A DNA stretch of 20,039 nt from Nitrosomonadales bacterium (GTDB taxonomy: Bacteria; Pseudomonadota; Gammaproteobacteria; Burkholderiales; Nitrosomonadaceae): the NCBI GenBank assembly GCA_004525885.1, contig SPBV01000009.1:1-20039 (forward strand). The letters are read 5' to 3'. The notes under the pieces were generated by a model that saw only the letters and a program-made list of their open reading frames with translations, had not been told where the DNA came from and searched no databases. The translations under genes and the position numbers were made by a program. Below, one piece after another: positions 7,539 to 15,755 of the stretch; the stretch's first letter is position 1, and every line of letters begins with the position of its first letter.

Positions 7539-8162
7539 TTAGGAGAATATCTTTATGTTAAATTTTTCTAGTAACTCTGCTGTTTCAAATAGCGGCAACC
7601 CTAACACACTGCTATAGCTCCCAGATATTTCCATTATAAAAACTGCTGCTTTTCCCTGAATTGCGTAAGCACCGGCTTTCCCGTATGACTCACTACTATT
7701 AAGATAGTTATTGATTTCATTCTGGCTAATGTTACGAAATCGCACTTTAGTGGTAGACAAACATTCCTGTATTTTATCTTGTGAAGCAACAGCTACCGCA
7801 GTCAATACTTGGTGGGTCTGACCTGAAAGTGTCGCCAACATCTCTTCCGCCTGCACAGGGTTCTCTGGTTTACCAAAAATACTTCCCTTGAACGCCACTA
7901 TTGTATCTGCCACCAGCAGTGGTTTTAGGGGCAAACCACGCTGCACTAACCGCATCCACCCCGCCTCTGCCTTAGCTCGGGCAATTCTGCAAACATAATC
8001 TGTCGGCGACTCTCCCTTCCCTGGAGTTTCATCAACATCCGCTGGGCGTGGTAAAGTCTCGCGCATCAACACAATTTCAAAATTTACCCCGATCTGTTTT
8101 AATAATTCACGTCGACGAGGGCTACGAGAAGCAAGATAAATGCGATTTTCTGGAAGAGCCAT
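7539..8162 (-). CDS. maf: Maf family nucleotide pyrophosphatase (YhdE type, dTTP/UTP)
   Basis: A 207-residue Maf protein that hydrolyses non-canonical or excess nucleoside triphosphates to monophosphates. Motifs: LASRSPRRRELL (10-21), the catalytic Asp in VADTIVAF (D86), FGKP (96-99) and SGQTHQVLTAVAV (113-125), then KAGAYAIQGKAAVFI and GSYSSVLGLPL. The QTHQVLTAVA and AGAYAIQG segments resemble E. coli YhdE (dTTP/UTP specific) more than YceF (m7GTP). The position immediately before rng supports that assignment. Start ATG 8162; no strong ribosome site is visible. Confidence 0.93.
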   Translation of the reverse strand: MALPENRIYLASRSPRRRELLKQIGVNFEIVLMRETLPRPADVDETPGKGESPTDYVCRIARAKAEAGWMRLVQRGLPLKPLLVADTIVAFKGSIFGKPENPVQAEEMLATLSGQTHQVLTAVAVASQDKIQECLSTTKVRFRNISQNEINNYLNSSESYGKAGAYAIQGKAAVFIMEISGSYSSVLGLPLFETAELLEKFNIKIFS

Positions 8163-8235
8163 AATGATTTGTCCCTTAGAAACTCATATTCATTCGAAAA
8201 AATATTCTAATCATACTTTAACTTTATATTAACCA

Positions 8236-8706
8236 TTATTTTCGGTGATAAGGATGCCGCTTAATAAGCGATACTGCACGATACAGTTGCTCTGCTAACA
8301 TTACCCTTACCAGTCCATGCGGTAGCGTCAGAGCAGACAAAGCTAAAACCTCATCTGCTGAATTTTTAATTCCGGTGTCTAGCCCATCTGCGCCACCAAT
8401 GATAAATGCAGTATCACCACCATTTCTCATCCACCCGGAAATAGAATCAGCTAACTTGGCTGTAGACCATTGCCTCCCGTGCTCATCCATCACGACCGTA
8501 CGACACTTAGGCGGCAACACTGCCAGGATACGTGCAGATTCAGCACAAAGTAGCTGTTCAATTTTTTTACTTTTACTACGTTTCTCCGGTCTAATTTTCA
8601 GCAATTCAATGGTTATCTCATGTGACATGCGCATTGTGTATTCTGCGAAACCAGCCTCTACCCATTCTGGCATTTTATTGCCTACTGCCAGGATAATAAA
8701 TTTCAT
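8236..8706 (-). CDS. rlmH: 23S rRNA pseudouridine-1915 N3-methyltransferase RlmH
   Basis: A SPOUT methyltransferase that modifies pseudouridine 1915 in helix 69 of 23S rRNA. With ATG 8706 the protein starts MKFIILAVGNKMPEWV and has 156 residues, matching E. coli RlmH (155). The SAM-binding knot is FIIGGADGLD (101-110), and the C-terminus LAEQLYRAVSLIKRHPYHRK carries the invariant end of the family. A TTG at 8721 in the same frame would add five residues not seen in the family. It follows rsfS by 17 bases; rsfS-rlmH is a widely conserved pair. Confidence 0.97.
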   Translation of the reverse strand: MKFIILAVGNKMPEWVEAGFAEYTMRMSHEITIELLKIRPEKRSKSKKIEQLLCAESARILAVLPPKCRTVVMDEHGRQWSTAKLADSISGWMRNGGDTAFIIGGADGLDTGIKNSADEVLALSALTLPHGLVRVMLAEQLYRAVSLIKRHPYHRK

Positions 8707-8723
8707 GGTAAAAACACTCAAAC

Positions 8724-9179
8724 TTACCCAGTGGGGTCAAGTTTAATTGATTTCTTTTTTCTAGTTTTAGAATCTAACTTCACTGATGCCCTATCTGGTT
8801 TGACTACAACCTTTTTTTTGGTCTGATCGATGGTGGCTTGTTCCACCATCACCGGTTTTAATTCGGTCCAGAGCTCTTCAAGATCATAATGTGCACGTAC
8901 AGCAGGTAACATTATGTGTACCAGTATATCCCCTAAATCTACCAGCATCCACTCACCAGATTGCTCGCCCTCTGTACCATAAATTACACCCCCTGCAGTT
9001 TTTACTTTCTCATGTACATTGTCTGCTAGAGCTTTTGCCTGACGAGTTGAAGCTGCACTTGCTATTATCATACGGTCAAAAAGAGTGCTTATATTTGTCA
9101 CATCTAATACCTTGATATCAAGCGCTTTGATATCCTCCAATGCATCAACGACTGTTTTTACTAACTGATTGAGCTTCAT
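8724..9179 (-). CDS. rsfS: Ribosomal silencing factor RsfS with a Lys-rich tail
   Basis: RsfS binds ribosomal protein uL14 and blocks joining of the subunits when cells starve. The conserved domain fills about residues 1-110: LVKTVVDALEDIKALDIKVLDV, DRMIIASAASTRQAKALAD, GTEGEQSGEWMLVDLGDILVHIM and the YDLEELW end. E. coli RsfS stops near residue 105. Here a further 40 residues follow (about 112-151), strongly basic and low in complexity, with runs such as TKKKVVVKPDR and KTRKKKSIK. The tail could add rRNA contacts, but that is inference. nadD lies 5 bases upstream and rlmH 17 bases downstream. Confidence 0.95.
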   Translation of the reverse strand: MKLNQLVKTVVDALEDIKALDIKVLDVTNISTLFDRMIIASAASTRQAKALADNVHEKVKTAGGVIYGTEGEQSGEWMLVDLGDILVHIMLPAVRAHYDLEELWTELKPVMVEQATIDQTKKKVVVKPDRASVKLDSKTRKKKSIKLDPTG

Positions 9180-9184
9180 ATGCC

Positions 9185-9850
9185 TTATAAATACAATTGA
9201 TTTTCTTCAATATAACTGAGAACTGCATCAGGTATTAGATAACGTACACTTTTCCCGACAGAAATACATGCACGAATACTAGTTGCAGAAATATCTAGCA
9301 TAGTTGTTGGCGCAACGAATATCAACCCACTAGTTGCACTTCTGAGACTATCTGCGCTGAAAACCCAACGCTGAGAGCATTCTTCTTTTAACTTTTTAGG
9401 TAATACATCATGACCTAACGTGAGCTCATGTCCTGGACGAGCGACAACAATGAAATGACACAGATTAAAGAGATCATGCCAACTATTCCAATCGGCAAGT
9501 TTTATAAAAACATCTACTCCCATTACAAAGCATAGTATGACTTTTTTTCCCAATTCCTGCTTAAGATCACGTAATGAGTCTGCGCTGTAACTAACGCCAT
9601 CACGAAAAATTTCACGCTCATCCAAGATAAATCTTGGGTTGCACTGAGTTGCTATGCGTACAATCTCTGCCCGATGTTGCGGTGATGCAATAGGAGTATG
9701 TCGCAACCGCGGCACACCAGCAGGAATAAAGCACATCTTATGTAAACCCGCAGCTTCAACAATTTCTTCAGCTACCCGCAAATGGCCGTAATGTATGGGA
9801 TCAAAAGTACCCCCAAATATACCAACAAGAGGCAACTCAAATTTAGACAT
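9185..9850 (-). CDS. nadD: Nicotinate-nucleotide adenylyltransferase NadD
   Basis: A 221-residue enzyme that makes deamido-NAD from nicotinate mononucleotide and ATP. The nucleotidyltransferase motif is GIFGGTFDPIHYGHLR (10-25), and the ATP-binding ISxTxIR motif is ISATSIR (187-193). VMGVDVFIKLADW (109-121) corresponds to the GxDxxxxLxxW segment of NadD. The length equals that of E. coli NadD (213) within a few residues. It is the first gene of the tightly packed nadD-rsfS-rlmH part and lies 93 bases after aceF; that gap has only a 5-base stem (AGAGG with CCTCT) and no clear terminator, so read-through from aceEF is possible. Confidence 0.96.
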   Translation of the reverse strand: MSKFELPLVGIFGGTFDPIHYGHLRVAEEIVEAAGLHKMCFIPAGVPRLRHTPIASPQHRAEIVRIATQCNPRFILDEREIFRDGVSYSADSLRDLKQELGKKVILCFVMGVDVFIKLADWNSWHDLFNLCHFIVVARPGHELTLGHDVLPKKLKEECSQRWVFSADSLRSATSGLIFVAPTTMLDISATSIRACISVGKSVRYLIPDAVLSYIEENQLYL

Positions 9851-9943
9851 TTCCTGCCGAATTAGGACAATAAAGAGGCACGAGAAGAACCTCTATTAAT
9901 ACTCTTTTTCTCTCAAGTTCATGACTGCCGTAAAGGTTTTTTC

Positions 9944-11248
9944 TCACAAAACTGTCCGAGATGAATTGGCGAGTTCCTTAACTATATATGTAGTAAAACG
10001 CGCAGCAGATGCACCATCGATCACCCTGTGATCATAGGACAACGACAACGGTAACATTAAACGTGGAACAAACTGGCCATCGCAATATACTGGCCTGATA
10101 TTAGCGCGGGAAACACCAAGAATAGCAACTTCTGGTGCATTAATAATGGGAGTGAAAGCTGTCCCTCCAATACCCCCTAAGCTAGAAATAGTAAAGCTTG
10201 CACCCTGCATCTCAGTGGGCTTTAGCTTGCCTTCACGGGCATGTTCTGCAAGACTTCCCATCTCTTCAGCAGTGACAACTACATTTTTTTTATCAACGTC
10301 TCGGATCACTGGAACCATCAACCCGTGTGATGTGTCAACTGCAAAACCTATGTGGTAGTAATTCTTAATTACCAAATTCATATCGCCGCTGCTTTTATCA
10401 AGCGAAGCATTAAAATCAGGGAATTCTTTTAGCGCCGCTACCGTCGCCTCCATCAGAAAGGCTAATATCGTAAGCTTGATGCCACCTTTCTGCTTGGTTT
10501 CGTTGAATTCCTTACGATGGACTTCAAGATCGGTGATATCAGCCTCGTCGAACTGTGTAACATGTGGAATCATTACCCAGTTACGGTGTAAGTTTGCACC
10601 CGACATTTTTTGGACACGTAATAGTGGCTTTAATTGTACTGGTCCAAATTTTGCAAAATCTACTTGAGGCCACGGTAGCAGATTCAATTCTGCGCCATTA
10701 CTACTACCTAGTGATTTTGATATTGTGGCCTTGACGTAAGTCCGCACATCACCCTTAAGTATACGTTTTTTAGGGCCGCCACCACTTACCTGATCAAGGC
10801 TCACGCCTAGTTCGCGCGCAAAGCGTCGCACAGATGGGCTCGCATGTGCCTTGGTAAGAGTAATTTCGCTCACTGGCATTAAAGAGGGGGGCTTACGATC
10901 AAGTGATGGGCTAGAAGCCTGGTCTAAATTAGAGGTAGTTTCCACAGGGGCAGCATGGGGGCTGACTTGTATAGACATGGGAGACGCCGCAGACAAACTA
11001 TCCGTTTGATTGGCGTCCATTATTAAAATGAGCGTGCCTTCGGAAACCCTGTCACCCTCTCGAATATTTATTTCTTTTACAACACCCGCAAAAGGAGAGG
11101 GCACTTCCATTGTTGCCTTGTCAGATTCTAGCGAGATCAGCGGGTCCTCTTTTTTGACCGTGTCACCCGGTTTCACCAGCAACTCGACCACAGGAATATT
11201 CTTGAAATCACCGATATCGGGAACTAATATCTGTTTAATCTCTGCCAC
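9944..11248 (-). CDS. aceF: Pyruvate dehydrogenase E2, dihydrolipoamide acetyltransferase
   Basis: The core of the pyruvate dehydrogenase complex, passing the acetyl group from lipoamide to CoA. Of 434 residues, one N-terminal lipoyl domain (about 3-78) carries the lipoylated Lys K44 in ESDKATMEVPSP. An Ala/Ser/Pro-rich linker (about 80-130) follows, then the peripheral subunit-binding domain (about 135-172, SPSVRRFARELGVSLDQVSG) and the catalytic domain ending with SYDHRVIDGASAARF (H407, D411). E. coli AceF has three lipoyl domains, so this is the single-domain form. The start is GTG 11248 with AGGA about 7 bases upstream. It follows aceE by 65 bases. No lpd (E3) follows, so E3 must be coded elsewhere. 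Confidence 0.96.
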   Translation of the reverse strand: MAEIKQILVPDIGDFKNIPVVELLVKPGDTVKKEDPLISLESDKATMEVPSPFAGVVKEINIREGDRVSEGTLILIMDANQTDSLSAASPMSIQVSPHAAPVETTSNLDQASSPSLDRKPPSLMPVSEITLTKAHASPSVRRFARELGVSLDQVSGGGPKKRILKGDVRTYVKATISKSLGSSNGAELNLLPWPQVDFAKFGPVQLKPLLRVQKMSGANLHRNWVMIPHVTQFDEADITDLEVHRKEFNETKQKGGIKLTILAFLMEATVAALKEFPDFNASLDKSSGDMNLVIKNYYHIGFAVDTSHGLMVPVIRDVDKKNVVVTAEEMGSLAEHAREGKLKPTEMQGASFTISSLGGIGGTAFTPIINAPEVAILGVSRANIRPVYCDGQFVPRLMLPLSLSYDHRVIDGASAARFTTYIVKELANSSRTVL

Positions 11249-11313
11249 ACTTCATCCTTTTCCTTTTCATACATGTTTAGAGAGCTACCATTTACTTCTA
11301 TATACCAAACTTT

Positions 11314-13986
11314 TTATACCTTTACTGGATTCGGCTTATCCGGATCAATACCGTATTTACCCATCGCCTCTACTACGATCTCTGTCGACATTTTGTCCTC
11401 ATCTGCCAGGGATTTAAGCGAAGCCACAGTAACATAGTAGCGATCTACCTCAAAAAACTGACGTAATTTTTCGCGTGTATCGGAACGTCCAAAACCGTCC
11501 GTCCCCATCACTTTATATTTCCTTGGTACAAATTCGCGTATCTGATCTGCAAAGATTTTCATATAATCAGTTGCCGCTACTACAGGCCCCTCACGCCCAT
11601 CTAGGCAAGATTCTACATAAGATAATTTTGCTGGCTCTGCGGGATGTAGCATATTCCAGCGTGTTATCTCCAGTGCTTCACGACGTAACTCGTTAAAACT
11701 AGTAACACTCCAGATGTCCGCAGCAATCCCATACTCTTCTTCTAAAATATCTGCTGCAGCAATAACTTCACGTAAGATAGTTCCAGAGCCAAGTAGCTGC
11801 ACTCTTAATTTTGATTTTTTTCCTCCTTCTTTACTGCCCTCACGAAATAGGTACATGCCCTTCAATATACCTTGCTCTGCACCTTTTGGTATTTCTGGGT
11901 GGAAGTAATTTTCATTCATTACGGTTATGTAGTAATACACATCTTCCTGCTCTTGATACATACGGCGCAAACCATCTTGGATAATGACTACAAGTTCATA
12001 ACCAAACGCAGGATCATAAGACACACAGTTAGGAATAGTGGAAGCCACGATATGGCTATGCCCATCCTCATGTTGTAAACCTTCTCCGTTCAAGGTGGTA
12101 CGTCCAGCAGTTCCGCCCATCAAAAAACCACGACAGCGCATGTCCCCTGCTGCCCAGGCAAGATCGCCAATACGCTGAAAACCGAACATTGAATAAAAAA
12201 TAAAAAATGGGATCATTTGCACACCATGATTGCTATAAGCGCTTGCTGCCGCTATCCATGATGACATCGCTCCCGCTTCATTAATGCCCTCCTGCAGGAT
12301 CTGGCCATTTTTGTCTTCCTTGTAATACATCAACTTATCGGCATCTTCCGGCGTGTAAAGTTGCCCGGTTGACGACCAAATACCCAACTGCCGAAACATA
12401 CCTTCCATACCAAATGTGCGCGACTCATCTGCCACAATCGGAACTATTCGCTTACTGATGAGTTTATCCTTCACCAAAATATTTAGTATACGAACAAACA
12501 CCATGGTGGTAGAAAATTCCCGCCCCTCACCGCTAGCTTTAAGTAACGTATCGAATGCTGATAATGGCGGTATTTGTAATGCTTCTGTATTTTTCCGCTG
12601 GTGGCGATGGAGAAGCCCTCCCAATCCATCACGCTTCGCTCGCATATAAGCTAACTCAGGTGAGTCTTTGTCGAACATGAGATACGGCACTTCGTTTATT
12701 TTGTCGTCAGGAACCGGCAAACGAAAACGATCACGGAATTCTTTTAGAGAAGTGGTGCCCATTTTCTTTTGCTGATGCGTAATGTTTTGCGCTTCACCTG
12801 ATTCACCCATGCCATAACCCTTGATTGTTTTGGCAAGTATCACTGTTGGCTGTCCAGTATGTTTTACTGCTGAGGCATAGGCAGCATATACTTTATGCGG
12901 ATCATGCCCCCCACGATTTAGTCGCCAGATGTCATCGTCAGACATATTAGCCACCAGCTCTAGTAATTCTGGATATTTTCCAAAGAAATGCTTCCGTACA
13001 TAAGAACCGTCTCTAGATTTAAAAGTTTGATATTCACCGTCAACACATTCCATCATGCGTTTCTGCAACAAGCCTTTCGTATCTTTTGCTAACAACGGAT
13101 CCCAGTAAGACCCCCAAATTACCTTGATGACATTCCAGCCAGCCCCACGAAAGCTACCTTCGAGCTCCTGAATGATCTTGCCGTTGCCGCGCACGGGTCC
13201 ATCAAGACGCTGAAGATTGCAATTAATGATAAAAATCAGGTTATCCAGTTTCTCACGTGAGGCCAACGAAATTGCACCTAGTGATTCAGGTTCATCCATT
13301 TCACCATCACCCATAAAGGCCCAGACTTTACGCCCTTCGGTCTTAGCTAAACCACGACTGTCAAGATATTTCATGAAGCGAGCCTGATAGATCGCCATCA
13401 ATGGCCCCAACCCCATTGATACTGTTGGAAATCGCCAAAAATCAGGCATTAACCACGGATGCGGATAGGAAGATAAGCCTTTCCCCCCTACCTCTTGGCG
13501 AAAATTATCCAACTGCTCCTCAGTTAGCTCCCCCAGCATAAAAGCGCGGGCATAAATTCCGGGAGAAGAGTGTCCTTGTACGAGCACCAGGTCACCGCCA
13601 TGATTCTTGCTAGCAGCGTGCCAGAAATGGTTATAGCCCACATCGTAAAGTGTTGCGGCAGATGCAAAGGTAGCGATATGGCCGCCCACATTCGTTTTTT
13701 TGTTCGCGCGCAATACCATTGCCATGGCATTCCAGCGTACGTAAGAACGGATACGGTGTTCGAGCGCGTGATCCCCAGGTGAAGCCTCTTCCCTGCCAGG
13801 TGGGATAGAGTTTATGTATGCAGTAGTGGCGCTATAAGGAAGATAGGCACCAGAGCTACGCGCTTTATCTACTAGTCTCCCTAGTAGATAATGCGCTCTC
13901 TCCGTCCCCTCATGTACTAGAACAGATTCCAGCGCATCAAGCCATTCTTGCGTTTCCTGTGGATCAATATCGGGTGTAGGTTCCAT
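11314..13986 (-). CDS. aceE: Pyruvate dehydrogenase E1, homodimeric type
   Basis: Thiamine-diphosphate-dependent decarboxylation of pyruvate and acetylation of lipoamide on E2. At 890 residues it matches the homodimeric E1 of E. coli (887) rather than the alpha/beta form. The N-terminus (QEWLDALESVL, YLPYSATTAYINSIP) fits the E2-binding region of this class. The thiamine motif runs from GDGEMDEPES (226-235) to NCN (255-257). Further family text includes VADESRTFGMEGMFRQLGIW and EGLQHEDGHSH. ATG 13986 gives the expected N-terminus; folD ends 18 bases upstream. The aceE-aceF order and spacing indicate one transcription unit. Confidence 0.98.
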   Translation of the reverse strand: MEPTPDIDPQETQEWLDALESVLVHEGTERAHYLLGRLVDKARSSGAYLPYSATTAYINSIPPGREEASPGDHALEHRIRSYVRWNAMAMVLRANKKTNVGGHIATFASAATLYDVGYNHFWHAASKNHGGDLVLVQGHSSPGIYARAFMLGELTEEQLDNFRQEVGGKGLSSYPHPWLMPDFWRFPTVSMGLGPLMAIYQARFMKYLDSRGLAKTEGRKVWAFMGDGEMDEPESLGAISLASREKLDNLIFIINCNLQRLDGPVRGNGKIIQELEGSFRGAGWNVIKVIWGSYWDPLLAKDTKGLLQKRMMECVDGEYQTFKSRDGSYVRKHFFGKYPELLELVANMSDDDIWRLNRGGHDPHKVYAAYASAVKHTGQPTVILAKTIKGYGMGESGEAQNITHQQKKMGTTSLKEFRDRFRLPVPDDKINEVPYLMFDKDSPELAYMRAKRDGLGGLLHRHQRKNTEALQIPPLSAFDTLLKASGEGREFSTTMVFVRILNILVKDKLISKRIVPIVADESRTFGMEGMFRQLGIWSSTGQLYTPEDADKLMYYKEDKNGQILQEGINEAGAMSSWIAAASAYSNHGVQMIPFFIFYSMFGFQRIGDLAWAAGDMRCRGFLMGGTAGRTTLNGEGLQHEDGHSHIVASTIPNCVSYDPAFGYELVVIIQDGLRRMYQEQEDVYYYITVMNENYFHPEIPKGAEQGILKGMYLFREGSKEGGKKSKLRVQLLGSGTILREVIAAADILEEEYGIAADIWSVTSFNELRREALEITRWNMLHPAEPAKLSYVESCLDGREGPVVAATDYMKIFADQIREFVPRKYKVMGTDGFGRSDTREKLRQFFEVDRYYVTVASLKSLADEDKMSTEIVVEAMGKYGIDPDKPNPVKV

Positions 13987-14004
13987 GCTTCTGCCTTATA
14001 ATTG

Positions 14005-14892
14005 TTACGTGTTATTACCCGTGTTAACCTGTGGTTCAATTCCGGATTGGATGCGCCCTGCTGCCTCAATGGTATTGCAAAGCAACATAGCAATTGTCAT
14101 TGGCCCTACTCCACCCGGTACGGGCGTGATATGCCCTGCTTTCTCCTTGACCGAATCAAAATCCACATCACCCGCCAATTTACCGTCAGGCATTCGGTTT
14201 ATACCCACATCTATTACTGTTGCACCGGGTTTAACCATTTTGGCTGTAATCATTCGTGGTTTGCCAGTCGCCACAACCAAAATGTCGGCACGCCTTGTGT
14301 GCTCTGCTAGATCACGTGTTTTCGATGTGCAAATGGTAACAGTCGCACCTTTCTCCAACAACATTAGTGCCATTGGTTTTCCAACGATATTGCTGCGGCC
14401 TACCACCACCGCATTTTGCCCTTCAATCTGGATGCCGCTTTTTTCCAGCATTTTCATCACACCATAGGGAGTACAAGGCGGATACACCGCATTACCAGTA
14501 ACAAGCGCACCAATATTGTTAAGATGAAAACCATCCACATCTTTTCCCGCCTCGATAGACGCAATTATTCTTCTATCTTCAAAATGTCGCGGCAATGGCA
14601 ATTGCACTAATATTCCATGTATTTTAGAATTTTTATTCAACTCCTGAATACGTTTCAGTACCTCACATTCATCTATATTTTCAGAGAATTCGTGTACTTC
14701 TGAATAAATACCAGTCTCATTACAAGCTTTTACCTTGTTGCGCACATAAATACTGGAGGCCTGATTATTCCCGACAATAATCACCGCTAATCCTGGTTGC
14801 ATACCTTTCTCTTTTAAATATTCGGCACGAGCCTTCCACTCAACTCGTAGTGCGCTGGCAATCGCCTTGCCATCTATAATCACAGCACTCAT
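14005..14892 (-). CDS. folD: Bifunctional methylene-THF dehydrogenase / methenyl-THF cyclohydrolase FolD
   Basis: Interconverts 5,10-methylene-, methenyl- and 10-formyl-tetrahydrofolate, using NADP. 295 residues against 288 in E. coli. Catalytic Lys K53 lies in YVRNKVKAC (49-57), the substrate-site motif is ILVQLPLP, then GKDVDGFH, the cofactor-binding VVVGRSNIVGKPMA, and PGGVGPMTIAMLL near the end. About ten final residues (EPQVNTGNNT) are an unconserved tail. GAGA lies a few bases before ATG 14892. It is 18 bases before aceE, and 45 bases follow the small membrane ORF upstream, so it likely belongs to the same operon. Confidence 0.97.
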   Translation of the reverse strand: MSAVIIDGKAIASALRVEWKARAEYLKEKGMQPGLAVIIVGNNQASSIYVRNKVKACNETGIYSEVHEFSENIDECEVLKRIQELNKNSKIHGILVQLPLPRHFEDRRIIASIEAGKDVDGFHLNNIGALVTGNAVYPPCTPYGVMKMLEKSGIQIEGQNAVVVGRSNIVGKPMALMLLEKGATVTICTSKTRDLAEHTRRADILVVATGKPRMITAKMVKPGATVIDVGINRMPDGKLAGDVDFDSVKEKAGHITPVPGGVGPMTIAMLLCNTIEAAGRIQSGIEPQVNTGNNT

Positions 14893-14937
14893 AATTTTCT
14901 CTAAACCGATAAATTCTTTAAATATTTGTATGAAATA

Positions 14938-15102
14938 TCATATTTTTCCAATCGCAGCATCCACCCTTGGCATAGATCCCATCAAGAAAGTAATTCCTGA
15001 ATTTAATTTTCGAGCAGCTACTAGACCGCCCAATAATAATAGTATTATTAATAAAGGGGAAAATGCGAGCAACTCAACGCTAAGATCGCTATCAAGAATC
15101 AT
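14938..15102 (-). CDS. Small single-helix membrane protein (54 residues), ATGA-coupled
   Basis: A short ORF that a 60-residue cutoff would miss. On the minus strand its ATG (15102-15100) overlaps the TGA (15101-15099) of the preceding gene as ATGA, the usual sign of translational coupling. The 54-residue product starts MILDSDLSVELLAFSPLLII and has one strong hydrophobic helix at about 9-30 (ending LLLLGGLVAA), then a short basic and polar tail (RKLNSGITFLMGSM...AAIGKI). The N-terminus is acidic, so by the positive-inside rule the tail should face the cytoplasm. With the two-helix protein before it, it may form a small membrane complex. I recognise no family; the case for a real gene rests on the overlap, the composition and the filling of an otherwise empty gap. 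Confidence 0.6.
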   Translation of the reverse strand: MILDSDLSVELLAFSPLLIILLLLGGLVAARKLNSGITFLMGSMPRVDAAIGKI

Positions 15103-15755
15103 AATCGCCGCACAGTTGAAGTGGGGTTTTTTTTGAACTTTACCCGATATATTAAAGCTCCAACCATAAATGTTGGTATTACAACCAAAGCAGCAGCAAA
15201 TAATCCTGCTGCTAATACAGCAACCCCGCTGCTTGATGGGATGAAAACCGTAACAAACCAGATCGCAAGAAAGGCCGCAGCACCCCCACCAATGAACATA
15301 ATTTTTTTACCCCGGTTATAAAGCCGCCAGAGAGCACCGGAAACACGCGCCTCATCACGATATTCTTCAAAAATCATATCCAAGCTATTATCATCCTGCA
15401 TGGCCTGATAACCTGAAGATACCGCGAGCGTGTCACTACCATCTTCTGTTTGAGACATATTTTTTAGAAGTGCAATTCGTTTCTGTGCATTCTTTTCACT
15501 CATTCCAGTTTTCACTAGCATTGTGTGCAGTGATGCCAAAGCATGTTCGCGAGGATTTATTACTAAGTTTAGATCTTCGCCATGGCGCCACATAACGCCA
15601 ATCAAATAGAGATGGACTGTTATTTCCCGAAATGGGGGTGCAAAATCATATCCCTTATTTTTGACTTGCGGTAACTGCGAAGCCAGTATTTTTTCGCCAT
15701 GCTGAATACAAATATTATGCGTCGAGGTGCCGGGGTTCGTTTTTAGATCTTTCAA
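15099..15755 (-). CDS. Two-helix membrane protein, unknown function
   Basis: A 218-residue protein without recognisable family. The first 150 residues look soluble and helical, with GYDFAPPFREITVHLYLIGVM (35-55), a charged central part (MSEKNAQKRIALLKNMSQTEDG) and EEYRDEARVSGALWRLYNRGKK (130-151). Two membrane helices follow, about 152-172 and 178-203, then a basic end (RVKFKKNPTSTVRRL). The orientation should place both ends in the cytoplasm. The start is TTG 15755 and no in-frame ATG lies before M55, so the true start is uncertain. Its stop overlaps the start of the 54-residue ORF. It heads the ten-gene minus-strand run that includes folD and aceEF, but nothing ties it to their pathways. 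Confidence 0.72.
   Translation of the reverse strand: MKDLKTNPGTSTHNICIQHGEKILASQLPQVKNKGYDFAPPFREITVHLYLIGVMWRHGEDLNLVINPREHALASLHTMLVKTGMSEKNAQKRIALLKNMSQTEDGSDTLAVSSGYQAMQDDNSLDMIFEEYRDEARVSGALWRLYNRGKKIMFIGGGAAAFLAIWFVTVFIPSSSGVAVLAAGLFAAALVVIPTFMVGALIYRVKFKKNPTSTVRRL

Noticed and set aside
8375..8746. A 123-codon plus-strand ORF opposite rlmH
   Set aside because: RlmH on the minus strand is unambiguous and the plus reading resembles no protein.
11010..11417. A 135-codon plus-strand ORF across the aceE-aceF junction
   Set aside because: It is antisense to the lipoyl domain of AceF and the end of AceE; composition is Ser/Pro-rich as expected for a shadow frame.
13985..14467. A 160-codon plus-strand ORF opposite folD
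   Set aside because: FolD on the minus strand shows full family motifs over the same bases; the plus-strand reading has no recognisable domain and low-complexity Pro/Thr composition typical of a shadow frame.
14867..15136. An 89-codon plus-strand ORF across the folD upstream region
   Set aside because: It runs antisense to the start of folD, the 54-residue coupled ORF and the end of the two-helix protein gene, has no ribosome site and no recognisable sequence.
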